Shown: positions 1 to 8,339 of the stretch, in pieces
Position numbering within the stretch: position 1 is the stretch's first letter
Layout of the letters: the number at the start of each line of letters is the position of its first letter
NCBI RefSeq assembly: GCF_046630315.1
Contig: NZ_LQBD01000012.1
Location: 35,507-99,506, forward strand
Direction of reading: 5' to 3'
Length of the DNA stretch: 64,000 bases
From: Brucella anthropi_A
GTDB taxonomy: Bacteria > Pseudomonadota > Alphaproteobacteria > Rhizobiales > Rhizobiaceae
The notes under the pieces: generated by a model
Databases searched by the model: none
What the model was told of the DNA's origin: nothing
What the model saw: only the letters and a program-made list of their open reading frames with translations
Program-made: the position numbers and the translations under genes

Positions 1-1
1 A

Positions 2-214
2 ATTCCGGTCGGAAAAACAGTGAGTTACACCGAAATTGCCGAACGGATAGGCGCACCGAAATCGGTGCGGGCGGTGGCACAGGCCTGCGCGGCCAACAAG
101 ATCGCCGTCGCGGTTCCGTGCCACCGGGTGGTGCGCAACGATGGCGGCATCTCCGGCTATCGCTGGGGCATCGAACGCAAGCGCGATCTCCTGAAGCGGG
201 AGCGCCAGGCATGA
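2..214 (+). CDS. ada: Ada-type methylated-DNA--protein-cysteine methyltransferase (C-terminal part)
   Basis: Only the last 70 codons are in the window; the gene is cut by the left edge. The segment carries the active-site motif PCHRVV, whose cysteine accepts the alkyl group from O6-alkylguanine, and the following GGxSGYRWGxxRKRxLLxRE helix typical of the family C-terminus. Whether the N-terminal Ada regulatory domain is present cannot be seen, so ogt is the alternative name. The stop overlaps the start of the next gene by four bases (ATGA), so the two are translationally coupled, which fits a shared alkylation-repair role. Confidence 0.88.
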   Translation: MPVGKTVSYTEIAERIGAPKSVRAVAQACAANKIAVAVPCHRVVRNDGGISGYRWGIERKRDLLKRERQA

Positions 215-933
215 ACGGACATGAACCCGCGCAGGTGGACAAGATCGCCGCCTATGACTGGCAAAAAGCGGGTGCCGAACTGGATGCGTTCGGCACCACA
301 ATCCTTGAAAACATGATTTCGCCGCAGGATTGCCGTGATTTAGCCGCCGGCTACTACAATCTGGCCGCATTTCGGACCGTTATTTCGATGCGAAAACACG
401 GTTTTGGGCGCGGAGAATACAAATATTACGCAAATCCCATTCCTGCCTTAATTTGGAATCTGCGCCGGAAGCTTTATTTTCAGCTGGCGCCCATCGCCAA
501 TCGGTGGAGCGAACGGCTGGGATCGGATGTCCGTTTTCCCCCGACCCATGACGAATTTCTGGACCGATGCCACGCAGCAGGACAGACCCGCCCGACGCCG
601 CTCATCCTGCACTATGTCGAGGGTGACTATAATTGCCTGCATCAGGATATTTACGGCGACATCGCTTTTCCATTGCAGGTTGCAATTCTGCTTTCCGAGC
701 CTGGGAGGGATTTCACGGGCGGGGAATTCGTCCTGACCGAACAGCGCCCGCGCATGCAAAGCCGGGCGGAAGTCGTGCCGCTCAGGCAGGGGGATGGCGT
801 GGTTTTCGCGGTCAATGACCGCCCGATGCAGGGCACGCGCGGCGATTATCGCGTCAGGATGCGGCATGGTGTCAGCCGCATCAGGTCGGGCAAGCGGCAT
901 ACGCTGGGCATAATCTTTCACGATTCCAGATAG
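211..933 (+). CDS. 2OG-Fe(II) oxygenase of the Oxygenase-NA (former DUF2086) family
   Basis: A 240-residue protein with the iron-binding signature of 2-oxoglutarate dioxygenases: HxD at residues 144-146, a distal histidine near 219 in an RHGVS context, and a basic residue near 229 that could bind 2-oxoglutarate. From memory the overall pattern matches Pfam Oxygenase-NA, described as probable oxidative demethylases of damaged DNA, analogous to AlkB. The start at 211 overlaps the ada stop; an upstream in-frame extension would lie wholly inside ada and was rejected. Co-translation with Ada supports alkylation repair, but the substrate is inference. Confidence 0.82.
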   Translation: MNGHEPAQVDKIAAYDWQKAGAELDAFGTTILENMISPQDCRDLAAGYYNLAAFRTVISMRKHGFGRGEYKYYANPIPALIWNLRRKLYFQLAPIANRWSERLGSDVRFPPTHDEFLDRCHAAGQTRPTPLILHYVEGDYNCLHQDIYGDIAFPLQVAILLSEPGRDFTGGEFVLTEQRPRMQSRAEVVPLRQGDGVVFAVNDRPMQGTRGDYRVRMRHGVSRIRSGKRHTLGIIFHDSR

Positions 934-993
934 AGGTTGAAACCGGGGTTTCGATGGCTTTTGATCGCGACAAAGCGATCGAAGGAGTCGGAT

Positions 994-1344
994 ATGAGCG
1001 TGACCATCTACGGGATCAAGAACTGCGACACCATGAAGAAGGCGCGCAGCTGGCTTGAAAACCACGGCATCGATTACGCCTTTCACGATTACAAGAAGGA
1101 AGGGCTCGACGGCGAAACGCTGGACCGTTTCCTGAAATCTATTCCGTGGGAACAATTGCTCAACCGGGCTGGGACGACATTTCGCAAACTGCCGGAAGAA
1201 GAGCGCCGGACCGTCGATGCCGCCAAGGCGCGGGAACTGATGCTGGCGCAGCCTTCCATGGTCAAGCGTCCGGTGCTCGATCACGACGGAAAGCTGACGG
1301 TCGGTTTCAAGCCGGATCAATATGAAACGTATTTTAGCACTTGA
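994..1344 (+). CDS. ArsC/Spx-family thioredoxin-fold protein (YffB-like)
   Basis: A 116-residue protein starting with a beta strand and the motif KNCDTMKKA, with a single N-terminal cysteine at residue 11, as in the ArsC-like YffB/Spx family. Family members are small thioredoxin-fold proteins, sometimes glutathione dependent. Real arsenate reductase activity is unproven for the YffB branch, and no other ars resistance gene is next to it. The start at 994 was chosen because GAAGGAG lies 8 bases upstream; a longer reading from 937 has no such site. Confidence 0.85.
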   Translation: MSVTIYGIKNCDTMKKARSWLENHGIDYAFHDYKKEGLDGETLDRFLKSIPWEQLLNRAGTTFRKLPEEERRTVDAAKARELMLAQPSMVKRPVLDHDGKLTVGFKPDQYETYFST

Positions 1345-1460
1345 GCATATTAACTGCCGCCATAGATAGCGTCTCATCGTTCGGGAACGGTTTCGCCTTT
1401 AATGTCTGGCGGGCCGTTTCGTTTTTGTAGCGGCTTTTCCGGCAGGAAAGGCCGAAGAAG

Positions 1461-2522
1461 ATGAGGATGCTCATGCAGCAAATCATTGCGAAGACGGTGC
1501 AGCACTGGTCGGCAAGCTGGCGCGATTCACTGATGGCCTGCGTGGCGGGCAGTCTGGCCTGGCTGATCTGTCAGGTTCTGCTTGGTCAGCCAAAGCCGAT
1601 TTTCGCCATGGTGACGGGGGTTGCCTGCCTTGCGCCCAACTTGCCCAACCACGGCAAGCAGGCAATTCGCGTGGTGCTGGGCGTCACGACGGGCGTGGTG
1701 GTGGCGGAGCTTTCGCTGTTTTTGCCGCAGACGATATCGGTTCTGCATACGGGCGTGGTGGCATTTGTGGCCATGGTGCTTGCCACCTCATTCGGCACGG
1801 CGCCCGCCATTCCCATCCAGGCCGGTGTTTCGGCCATTCTGGTGCTGGCGATGGGCCCGCAGGAGGCGGGCCTGACACGGTTGACCGATGTGGTGGTCGG
1901 GGCGGGTGTCGGGCTGATGTTCAGCCAGATATTGATGACGCCCGACCCGGTGCAGGTAATAGACCGCGCGGTGCGCGGCCTTCTGGACCCGGTTGCCGAT
2001 GGATTGCGCCGGTCCGCGATCGTGCTCAAGGATGACAATCCGGAAGAAGCCAACACCGCCATCACCCAGTTCATCGAGGCGCATCGCGCGGTGGTGGCGC
2101 TGGGCGACGGGCTTGCGCTTGCGCGCAGCGATGCGCGCTGGTCGCTTCGCGGGCGTCTGGCGGCGCATGAAATCACCGACATGGCAAGCCGCTATGAGCG
2201 GCGCGGCATCCGTCTTTATGCGGCGGCGCTTCTTTTCGGCGAGGCGCTGGGCAATGCGCTGCGAAAGAAGGAGACGGAGCCGCCGGAATGGCTGGCGAAT
2301 GCCTTGCAGATCGTCATCGGCAATTGCTCGGTGGAGGCGAGCGAAGATCCGCATCGCCTTCCGCCGATCCCGAAGGATGTGCCCTTTGGCTGGCGTGAAT
2401 GCATTCACCGCCTGGAAGGCCTTCAGGACACATTGCTGCATTTCCTGCATTCGAACATGCCGGACAGCGTTTCCGTTCCAAGGGGAAAGGCCGGGGAAAA
2501 GAAGGCATCGGCAGAGACGTGA
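1461..2522 (+). CDS. FUSC-family inner-membrane protein
   Basis: A 353-residue protein. Residues 20-165 are strongly hydrophobic and form about six membrane spans, followed by a soluble helical domain of about 190 residues. This half-size layout is typical of FUSC/aromatic acid exporter family members, which resemble AaeB and the fusaric acid resistance pumps. The substrate is unknown. GAAGAAG precedes the ATG. It stands alone: the next gene is convergent, with only 15 bp between the stops. Confidence 0.78.
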   Translation: MRMLMQQIIAKTVQHWSASWRDSLMACVAGSLAWLICQVLLGQPKPIFAMVTGVACLAPNLPNHGKQAIRVVLGVTTGVVVAELSLFLPQTISVLHTGVVAFVAMVLATSFGTAPAIPIQAGVSAILVLAMGPQEAGLTRLTDVVVGAGVGLMFSQILMTPDPVQVIDRAVRGLLDPVADGLRRSAIVLKDDNPEEANTAITQFIEAHRAVVALGDGLALARSDARWSLRGRLAAHEITDMASRYERRGIRLYAAALLFGEALGNALRKKETEPPEWLANALQIVIGNCSVEASEDPHRLPPIPKDVPFGWRECIHRLEGLQDTLLHFLHSNMPDSVSVPRGKAGEKKASAET

Positions 2523-2537
2523 GGCTTCCCTGCGGCG

Positions 2538-3146
2538 TCACGCCGCCGGGAGTTCCCGCCGTTCCACTATGCGGTCGATCAGCCCCCATTCGAGCCCCTG
2601 TTCGGCGGTCATGAAATTATCGCGGTCAAGCGCGCGTTCTGCTTCTTCATAGGTGCGCCCGCAATGTTCGGCATAAAGACGCGTCATCAGCCGCTTGGTT
2701 CGTTGGGCTTCCTCGGCATGGATGAAGATGTCGGATGCCTGCCCCTGAAAGCCGCCGGAGGGCTGGTGAACAAGCAGGTTTGCATTGGGAAGGGCGGCAC
2801 GATGGCCGGGCTCCCCGGCCATCAGCAGGAAGGAGCCCATCGAACGGGCCGTCCCCATGCAAAGCGTATGCACGGGCGCACGGACATAGCGCATCGTGTC
2901 ATAGATTGCGAAGCCGCTGGTGACAACGCCGCCCGGCGAGTTGATATAGAGATTGATCGGCTGCCTTGCGTTTTCCGCTTCCAGAAACAGCAATTGCGCG
3001 CAGATCAGGGCGGACAGGCTGTCATTCACCTCGCCATTGAGAAAGATGATCCTTTCGCGCAGCAGGCGTGAATAGATATCGAAGGACCGTTCGCCACGGC
3101 TCGACTGTTCGACGACCATAGGGACGAGTTGCATCGTTTCGCGCAT
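2538..3146 (-). CDS. clpP: ATP-dependent Clp protease proteolytic subunit
   Basis: A 202-residue serine peptidase of the ClpP family with a complete triad: Ser102 in ARSMGSFLL, His127 in LLVHQPSGG and Asp176 in DRDNFMTAE. It would form the tetradecameric chamber fed by ClpX or ClpA. The usual small residue before the catalytic serine motif (AASMG) is an arginine here (ARSMG), suggesting a paralogue rather than the main housekeeping ClpP; no clpX or trigger factor gene is adjacent. The start at 3146 follows GAGGAG by 7 bases. A longer reading to 3245 runs into the upstream Bru-RS repeat and was rejected. Confidence 0.9.
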   Translation of the reverse strand: MRETMQLVPMVVEQSSRGERSFDIYSRLLRERIIFLNGEVNDSLSALICAQLLFLEAENARQPINLYINSPGGVVTSGFAIYDTMRYVRAPVHTLCMGTARSMGSFLLMAGEPGHRAALPNANLLVHQPSGGFQGQASDIFIHAEEAQRTKRLMTRLYAEHCGRTYEEAERALDRDNFMTAEQGLEWGLIDRIVERRELPAA

Positions 3147-3192
3147 CGGCGAACTCCTCTCTTCCAGAACTTCGGGGGGAGGTGGATGGTTT

Positions 3193-3297
3193 AGAGCATT
3201 TCCAGCAAAAGTGTGAAACGGTTTTGCGTGAGGCAAATGCGACAAAACAAATAGTTAGAGCGGTTCCGACGATTCTGTTAAAACAGGAACCGCTCTA
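3193..3297. repeat. Bru-RS-like palindromic repeat, copy 1
   Basis: A 105-bp element starting AGAGCATTTCCAGCAAAAG and ending GGAACCGCTCTA. The right part folds as a hairpin (AGAGCGGTTCC against GGAACCGCTCT), and the left part has its own weaker stem around AAAACGGTTTTGC. Size and sequence fit the Bru-RS repeats of Brucella as I remember them. Its last three bases form the TAG stop codon of the SRPBCC gene on the minus strand. Confidence 0.85.
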
Positions 3298-3654
3298 GGC
3301 TGCTCGCATCGTCGCCACCCGGTTGCTGTTGGCGGCCACCGCCGCGACGCGTTTCAGGCGCGTGTCGCTCAGCACATGGATGACGCGCAGACAAGTGCCG
3401 CCGGAAATGTCCGGGACAATGCGAAACGTGACAGTGCTTTCCAGAAAGGGTGGTTCGCTTTCCCGCATCCGGTAGCTGATCTCCTCACCGGGTTTGCAGG
3501 ATAGAGGCTCCGGTTCGGCCAAGGCCCCGGATGGAAGCCAGTTTTCGCGAAACTCCGGAATGCTGATCGCGCGCCACACTTTCTGCGGCGCCGCATCCAG
3601 TGCATATTCCAGCTCGATGCCTTTTCCACGCGGTTCTTCCTGCCGGTCGGTCAT
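3295..3654 (-). CDS. SRPBCC/AHSA1-domain protein paired with ArsR regulator
   Basis: A 119-residue protein of the START-like SRPBCC fold (AHSA1/CalC branch). The N-terminal strand with KVWRAISIPEFRENWLP and the later TVTFRIVPDISGGTCLRVIH strand are typical. ArsR-SRPBCC pairs are common in proteobacteria; the partner is thought to bind a hydrophobic ligand, which is unknown here. The start overlaps the ArsR stop by four bases (ATGA). The stop codon lies in the end of a Bru-RS repeat, so the natural C-terminus may have been changed by that insertion. Confidence 0.82.
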   Translation of the reverse strand: MTDRQEEPRGKGIELEYALDAAPQKVWRAISIPEFRENWLPSGALAEPEPLSCKPGEEISYRMRESEPPFLESTVTFRIVPDISGGTCLRVIHVLSDTRLKRVAAVAANSNRVATMRAA

Positions 3655-3977
3655 TGGTCCATATCCTTCAGCAAGGTTTTGAGAGCGTCGATACGTTCCG
3701 GCCAATAGGCGCGGTATTTCGCCAGCCAGTTCGCGATGAGCATCAGTCCGTGCGGATCGACCTCGTAATTGACGAAGCGCCCCGCGCGTTCCTCACGCAC
3801 CAGTCCCGCGCCGCGCAGCACCGCCAGATGCTGCGACATTGCGGGCTGGCTGATCTTCATGCCTTCCCGCAGCGCGCTTGCATTCATGCTGCCCGATGCC
3901 AGCTTTTCGAAAATCATCCGCCGCGTCGGATCGGCAAGCGCCCGGAATATATCGTTGAATATATCGTTCTCGTACAT
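3651..3977 (-). CDS. ArsR-family winged-helix repressor
   Basis: A 108-residue HTH protein with the family signature RALADPTRRMIFEKLASG followed by the recognition helix region SQPAMSQHLAVLRGAGLV. The ArsR metal-binding ELCVC motif is absent, so it is a non-metal member of the type that precedes SRPBCC genes. The N-terminus contains NDIFNDIF, encoded by a 12-bp tandem duplication. No ribosome-binding site precedes the ATG, and the predicted promoter would start transcription at the ATG itself, suggesting a leaderless mRNA. It probably represses its own operon through the palindrome just upstream. Confidence 0.88.
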   Translation of the reverse strand: MYENDIFNDIFRALADPTRRMIFEKLASGSMNASALREGMKISQPAMSQHLAVLRGAGLVREERAGRFVNYEVDPHGLMLIANWLAKYRAYWPERIDALKTLLKDMDQ

Positions 3978-3979
3978 GG

Positions 3980-4012
3980 AATCACATAAGCACGCACTTA
4001 TGTGATTCGCAA
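3980..4012 (-). promoter_or_regulatory. Promoter and palindromic operator of the arsR-SRPBCC operon
   Basis: A perfect inverted repeat at 3980-4007 with 11-bp arms (AATCACATAAG, 6-bp spacer CACGCA, CTTATGTGATT). On the minus strand TTGCGA (4012-4007) and TTATGT (3989-3984) are 17 bp apart and form a sigma70-like promoter, so the palindrome covers the spacer and the -10. The predicted start point falls at the ATG at 3977. This geometry is that of an autorepressor operator. Confidence 0.72.
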
Positions 4013-4039
4013 GAGGATATTTGGCGGAAGCCGCTTCGA

Positions 4040-4408
4040 TCAGTCAGATGAATGAAACTGCATGGTGAAGACATTGCCGGCGATGCCCTCCGCCAGCGAG
4101 GGGGCAAGTTTCAGCGGCGTGCATTTTTCGACCGCTTCGATTGCAGCCTTCACAAATGCCTTTTTGGCCTTGTCATCACCCTCGACGTTGATCGCGCTGG
4201 CACGCGGCGGTCCTATCAGGCTTCCGTCTCGCCTGAAGCTGAAACTGAGGGTAACGGCGGAATTCCTGCTGTCCGAAGGCGGGGACCAGCAGGCGTTCAG
4301 CGCGCTGCCGACATCGTTCATCGTTTTCAGCTCCTGCGCCTGAGCGGCCCCTGCGGCAGTAATCGTAACGGCGGTCAACAGACAAACGGATAATCCCGAT
4401 CTATTCAT
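4040..4408 (-). CDS. Secreted protein with TonB/TolA C-terminal-like fold
   Basis: A 122-residue protein with a signal peptide ending AAGAAQA near residue 25. The mature part has one CW motif early and a CTPLKL motif late, flanked by strands such as VTLSFSFRRDGSLIGPP. That pattern resembles the C-terminal domain of TolA/TonB-like proteins, but there is no transmembrane anchor or proline-rich linker. Two cysteines could form a disulfide in the periplasm. GGAGG precedes the start. Function unknown. Confidence 0.65.
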   Translation of the reverse strand: MNRSGLSVCLLTAVTITAAGAAQAQELKTMNDVGSALNACWSPPSDSRNSAVTLSFSFRRDGSLIGPPRASAINVEGDDKAKKAFVKAAIEAVEKCTPLKLAPSLAEGIAGNVFTMQFHSSD

Positions 4409-4504
4409 CCCGATCCTCCATCAAGAAAGTGTCGTCAATCTATTGTAGGCCTGCTTTGTCGGAGTTCAAATGCAACCCTGTTGTTTGGGTCTTGAGGGGG
4501 AACG

Positions 4505-5806
4505 ATGTTCAGCCTCAATCCGCGTGATCGGTCCGATCAGAAAAATTCAATTGTCCCCGGATGGCGGAGGTTTATTTTCCCGCCCATGACCGAGACCTCC
4601 CTTGAGCGCATCCCCCGTTCACACCATCGCACTGCCGTCCGTTATGCTTTCGGCGGGTTCCTCGCCATGGCTGCCGCCATGGGGATCGGGCGTTTCATCT
4701 ACACGCCGATCCTGCCGGGCATGATGGCCGATATCGGCTTCACCGCTGCCGATGCGGGCTTCATCGCCTCGGCGAACTACATCGGCTATCTGCTGGGGGC
4801 GATCGTCGCCGGCTATGGATGGTCTGCGGGTATCGAGCGGGCAGGCGTCATTGCGGGCCTGATAATCAGCGCATTGCTATGCGCCGCCATGGCGCTTTTT
4901 GATGGGGTCTGGCTGTTCTCGATCATTCGTTTTGCTGCCGGTTTCACCAGCGCGGTGACGATGATTCTCTGCACGGCAATCGTGCTCAGCCATTTGAGCC
5001 ATGTAAGCAATGTCACGGCGGCGGACAAGGCAGGGCTTGGCGCGCTGCATTTCGGCGGTGTGGGCAGCGGCATTGCGCTTTCCGCCGTCCTGGTGGCGCT
5101 GATCCGTTTTGCCGGGCAGGGCTGGCGGGCCGACTGGATTGGTGCTGCCGTTCTGACCATCGTGATGGCTGTTCTGGTTGCGGCTTTTGTCCGGGAGGGG
5201 CCGGTCGGCGGCAATGGCGGCATGCGTGAGCCGCCGCTTCCCAAAAGCGCCGCCTTCAACGCGCTGGCGCTGGCCTATGGCATTTTCGGCTTTGGCTATG
5301 TGATCACCGCCACGTTCCTCATCGCAATCGTGCGCGCGACCGATGGCGGTCCGCTGATGGAAGCGGCTGTGTGGGTGGTGACGGGCCTGACCGCCGCGCC
5401 CTCGATCTGGCTTTGGGCCCCGGCTGCGAAGAAATGCGGTCTTTTCAACGCCTTTGCCCTGACGGCCATACTCGAAGCCGTCGGCGTTGCGGCAAGCGTC
5501 GTGCTGGCGCCGCCGCTCGGCCCCCTGGTGGGCGGCGCGCTTCTGGGCCTCACCTTCATGGCGTTGACCGCATTCGGATTGCAGATCGCCCGCATGCTTG
5601 CACCGGCTTCTCCCAAACGCGCTCTGGCGCGGATGACGGTCTGCTTCAGTATCGGCCAGATCGTCGGCCCGCTGGCCGCGGGCTTCATGGCGCAACGGTC
5701 GGGTTCGTTCACCTCGGCCAGCCTGGCCGCAGCGCTTTCGCTGGTGGTTGTCGCGGTGCTCGGCATCGCGGCAGGACGCGCCGCAAAAAGCCCTGACAGA
5801 TTATAG
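4505..5806 (+). CDS. YbfB/YjiJ-family MFS transporter
   Basis: A 433-residue, 12-span carrier. The segment GIGRFIYTPILPGMM in the first span is characteristic of the YbfB/YjiJ branch of the major facilitator superfamily. The substrate is unknown. The start at 4505 is preceded by GAGGGGG 5 bases upstream; an alternative ATG at 4586 would remove a hydrophilic 27-residue N-terminus and has GGAGG only at a longer distance. No regulator or pathway gene is adjacent. Confidence 0.82.
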   Translation: MFSLNPRDRSDQKNSIVPGWRRFIFPPMTETSLERIPRSHHRTAVRYAFGGFLAMAAAMGIGRFIYTPILPGMMADIGFTAADAGFIASANYIGYLLGAIVAGYGWSAGIERAGVIAGLIISALLCAAMALFDGVWLFSIIRFAAGFTSAVTMILCTAIVLSHLSHVSNVTAADKAGLGALHFGGVGSGIALSAVLVALIRFAGQGWRADWIGAAVLTIVMAVLVAAFVREGPVGGNGGMREPPLPKSAAFNALALAYGIFGFGYVITATFLIAIVRATDGGPLMEAAVWVVTGLTAAPSIWLWAPAAKKCGLFNAFALTAILEAVGVAASVVLAPPLGPLVGGALLGLTFMALTAFGLQIARMLAPASPKRALARMTVCFSIGQIVGPLAAGFMAQRSGSFTSASLAAALSLVVVAVLGIAAGRAAKSPDRL

Positions 5807-5894
5807 GTCCCAAAACTTACGGGAATTTAACTGGCAAAAACATAAATTCCGGCGTTTTATAACAAGAATCCCCACCAAGCCGGATTGAAACTCA

Positions 5895-7145
5895 GTGTTT
5901 GTGTCATTTTTCCCCCGCCCCAAATTATTCTTCTGGTCAGCTTTGGTCTGGAGCCTGCTGGCAATACTTGGCTGGTACAATGGAGGGGAGGCGCTTGGCG
6001 CATGGTTCGGCCTGCCGCCTCTGGCGCCCGGTACCGCGCCGGTTATCGGTGCAAGCCTGTTCTGGTCGACGCCGTTTCTGTGGTTCTATATCTATTTCGT
6101 GGTGGCGACATTCGCCTTCTACCTGTGCTGGGCATTGTTTTCACCGCACCCCTGGCAGCGCTGGTCGATCCTGGGATCGGCCCTGATCCTGTTCACCACC
6201 TATTTCGGCGTGCAGGTCAGCGTGGCGGTCAATGCCTGGTATGGCCCGTTCTACGATCTGGTTCAAAAAGGGCTGACCACGCCCGGAGCGGTTTCCGCGG
6301 CTGATTTCTATTGGGGGCTGGTCGATTTTGCGGGCATCGCCTTTCTTGCCATCACCGTCGGCGTGCTGAGCCTTTTCTTCGTCAGCCATTACATCTTCCG
6401 CTGGCGCACGGCGATGAACGACTATTACATGAGCCACTGGCCCAAATTGCGCCATATTGAGGGCGCCGCGCAGCGCGTGCAGGAAGACACGATGCGCTTT
6501 TCCACAACGCTGGAACAGCTCGGCGTCAGCCTCGTCAAATCCGTGATGACCCTGATCGCCTTTTTGCCGGTGCTGTTCACTTTTTCCGAAAAGGTCAACG
6601 AATTGCCGATCATCGGCCTTGTTCCGCATGCGCTCGTCTGGGCGGCGGTTCTCTGGGCGCTGTTCGGCACCGGCTTTCTGGCGCTGGTGGGCATCAAGCT
6701 GCCGGGACTGGAATTCAACAACCAGCGGGTGGAGGCCGCCTATCGCAAGGAACTGGTTTATGGTGAGGACCATGCCGACCGCGCCGCGCCTCTTACCATG
6801 CGCGAATTGTTCGGCAATGTCCGGCGCAACTATTTCCGGCTCTATTTCCATTATGTCTATTTCAATGTGGCCCGCATTTTCTATCTCCAGGCGGACAATA
6901 TCTTTCCGCTCGTCATCCTGATCCCGTCTATTGTCGCGGGTAAACTGACGCTGGGCCTCATGAGCCAGATTTCCAACGTATTCGATCAGGTGCGCGGATC
7001 GTTCCAGTATCTCGTCAATTCATGGACGACGATCATCGAATTGCTGTCGATCTACAAACGTCTGAGGGCTTTCGAGGCGGTCATTCACAACGAGCCGCTG
7101 CCTTCGCTGGAGCAGGCAAATCTGGAAACAACGCCGTCAATATAG
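5895..7145 (+). CDS. bacA: BacA/SbmA peptide antibiotic transporter
   Basis: A 416-residue inner-membrane protein with the N-terminal FPRPKLFFWSAL and the conserved central region RWRTAMNDYYMSHWPKLR of the SbmA/BacA family. The family imports proline-rich and other peptides and, in Brucella and rhizobia, is needed for chronic intracellular life and very-long-chain fatty acid modification of lipid A. The C-terminus lacks the ATPase domain of the related BclA/ABCD proteins. The start is GTG at 5895, which restores the family N-terminus. It is monocistronic: the next gene converges. Confidence 0.95.
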   Translation: MFVSFFPRPKLFFWSALVWSLLAILGWYNGGEALGAWFGLPPLAPGTAPVIGASLFWSTPFLWFYIYFVVATFAFYLCWALFSPHPWQRWSILGSALILFTTYFGVQVSVAVNAWYGPFYDLVQKGLTTPGAVSAADFYWGLVDFAGIAFLAITVGVLSLFFVSHYIFRWRTAMNDYYMSHWPKLRHIEGAAQRVQEDTMRFSTTLEQLGVSLVKSVMTLIAFLPVLFTFSEKVNELPIIGLVPHALVWAAVLWALFGTGFLALVGIKLPGLEFNNQRVEAAYRKELVYGEDHADRAAPLTMRELFGNVRRNYFRLYFHYVYFNVARIFYLQADNIFPLVILIPSIVAGKLTLGLMSQISNVFDQVRGSFQYLVNSWTTIIELLSIYKRLRAFEAVIHNEPLPSLEQANLETTPSI

Positions 7146-7153
7146 GGAGAGGT

Positions 7154-8149
7154 TCAGGACCTGTTCTGGCCTGTATGGATGGCCTCCTTGCCGAGGCTGT
7201 CCAGATAATCGCTATAGGTGGTGCATTTGACGTCCGGCTTGGTGCAGACTTCCGACACCAGCCGTTCCATGGCGCGCCAATAGGCGCCGTCATTCATCAG
7301 CACGAAATGGAACCCCAATTGAAGCGGAATGCGCTCGCCCGCATATTGCCTGTCGAACGCCGCCCGAAAAGCCTTGTAGGCCCGCTCCTCGAAAGCGGCC
7401 GCTTGCTGGGGCGCTTCCTTGCCCTTCGAGTGGCGGACATAGAGATTATAGTCCATCGCCACGATGGGGCGCTGCGACGGGCCTTCCGGAACAAGCGGCA
7501 GGCCGAATGAGGCAAACGGACCGGAAAAGGCCGGCTCTTCCGGGCCGCGCGTGACGGACGATGCCTGATAGCGGAAACCGTTGGCCTTGAGCGCGTCCTG
7601 CACCGGCTTCGATGCGGCGAGATAGGGCGCACGGAAGCCGTCAATGCCCCTCAGCGCCAGATCGCGCCAGCCTTCCGGTTCTCCATCGATGCCATTGTTC
7701 TTATAGGCATCAGCGGTAATGCGGCGGAATTCCCCGATCTCCTGGTTCCAGTCGGCGGTCGACCAGTCGGTGCCGTCAAAATGGCCGCAGCCATGGCTGG
7801 CGATCTCGTTGCCTTCCAGATGCGCCTGCCAGATATTGCCAAGGCGGGCGGCGACTTCGTCGCGGCTCAGCGCAAAGCCGACATTGGACGATCCTGCCCG
7901 CTTGTGGGGCGGTTTGTAATCGCGCCGGTCCTGCTTCGTCATCAGGAAGACGCAGGACAGAAAATAGGTGAAATGGGCGTTGTTCTTGCTTGCCAGCGCG
8001 CGCGAGCGGGTCCACAGCGCATTGTCATGGGCGCCATCGAAGGAAATCAGCACATATTGCGGCTTTGCGGACATTGGTTCTGCCTGTGCAGCGCAGGTGG
8101 CCAGAACCAGGGCGGACAGAAGAAAAGGGCGGGGGGACAGAAAGCGCAT
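7154..8149 (-). CDS. Periplasmic polysaccharide-deacetylase-like (NodB) protein
   Basis: A 331-residue protein with a signal peptide ending CAAQA. NodB-fold motifs are visible: SFDGAHD for motif 1, SHGCGH (HxxxH) for motif 2, FRAPY for motif 3 and LGFHF for motif 5. In motif 1 the canonical TFDDG is changed: the second aspartate, normally a metal ligand, is a glycine. It could still act if the later aspartate of the motif takes over, or it may only bind sugar. The two histidines and RAPY argue for a real fold. Convergent with bacA (8 bp between stops). Confidence 0.8.
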   Translation of the reverse strand: MRFLSPRPFLLSALVLATCAAQAEPMSAKPQYVLISFDGAHDNALWTRSRALASKNNAHFTYFLSCVFLMTKQDRRDYKPPHKRAGSSNVGFALSRDEVAARLGNIWQAHLEGNEIASHGCGHFDGTDWSTADWNQEIGEFRRITADAYKNNGIDGEPEGWRDLALRGIDGFRAPYLAASKPVQDALKANGFRYQASSVTRGPEEPAFSGPFASFGLPLVPEGPSQRPIVAMDYNLYVRHSKGKEAPQQAAAFEERAYKAFRAAFDRQYAGERIPLQLGFHFVLMNDGAYWRAMERLVSEVCTKPDVKCTTYSDYLDSLGKEAIHTGQNRS

Positions 8150-8339
8150 GAATCACGAAACGAAACGGGGGAGGAACGGTTCCACTAGTTCTTGAATAAG
8201 GCTATTGTCGGACCGAAATGCACTTTGTAACACGTGTTTCGGCTTATTTCGCCGACGGGTCTTACATATGGCGCGAAATGCGACTAAAAGCGCCAGAACG
8301 AACAAATACGAACATCAATCTGGCTTTAGCGGCAGGTCC

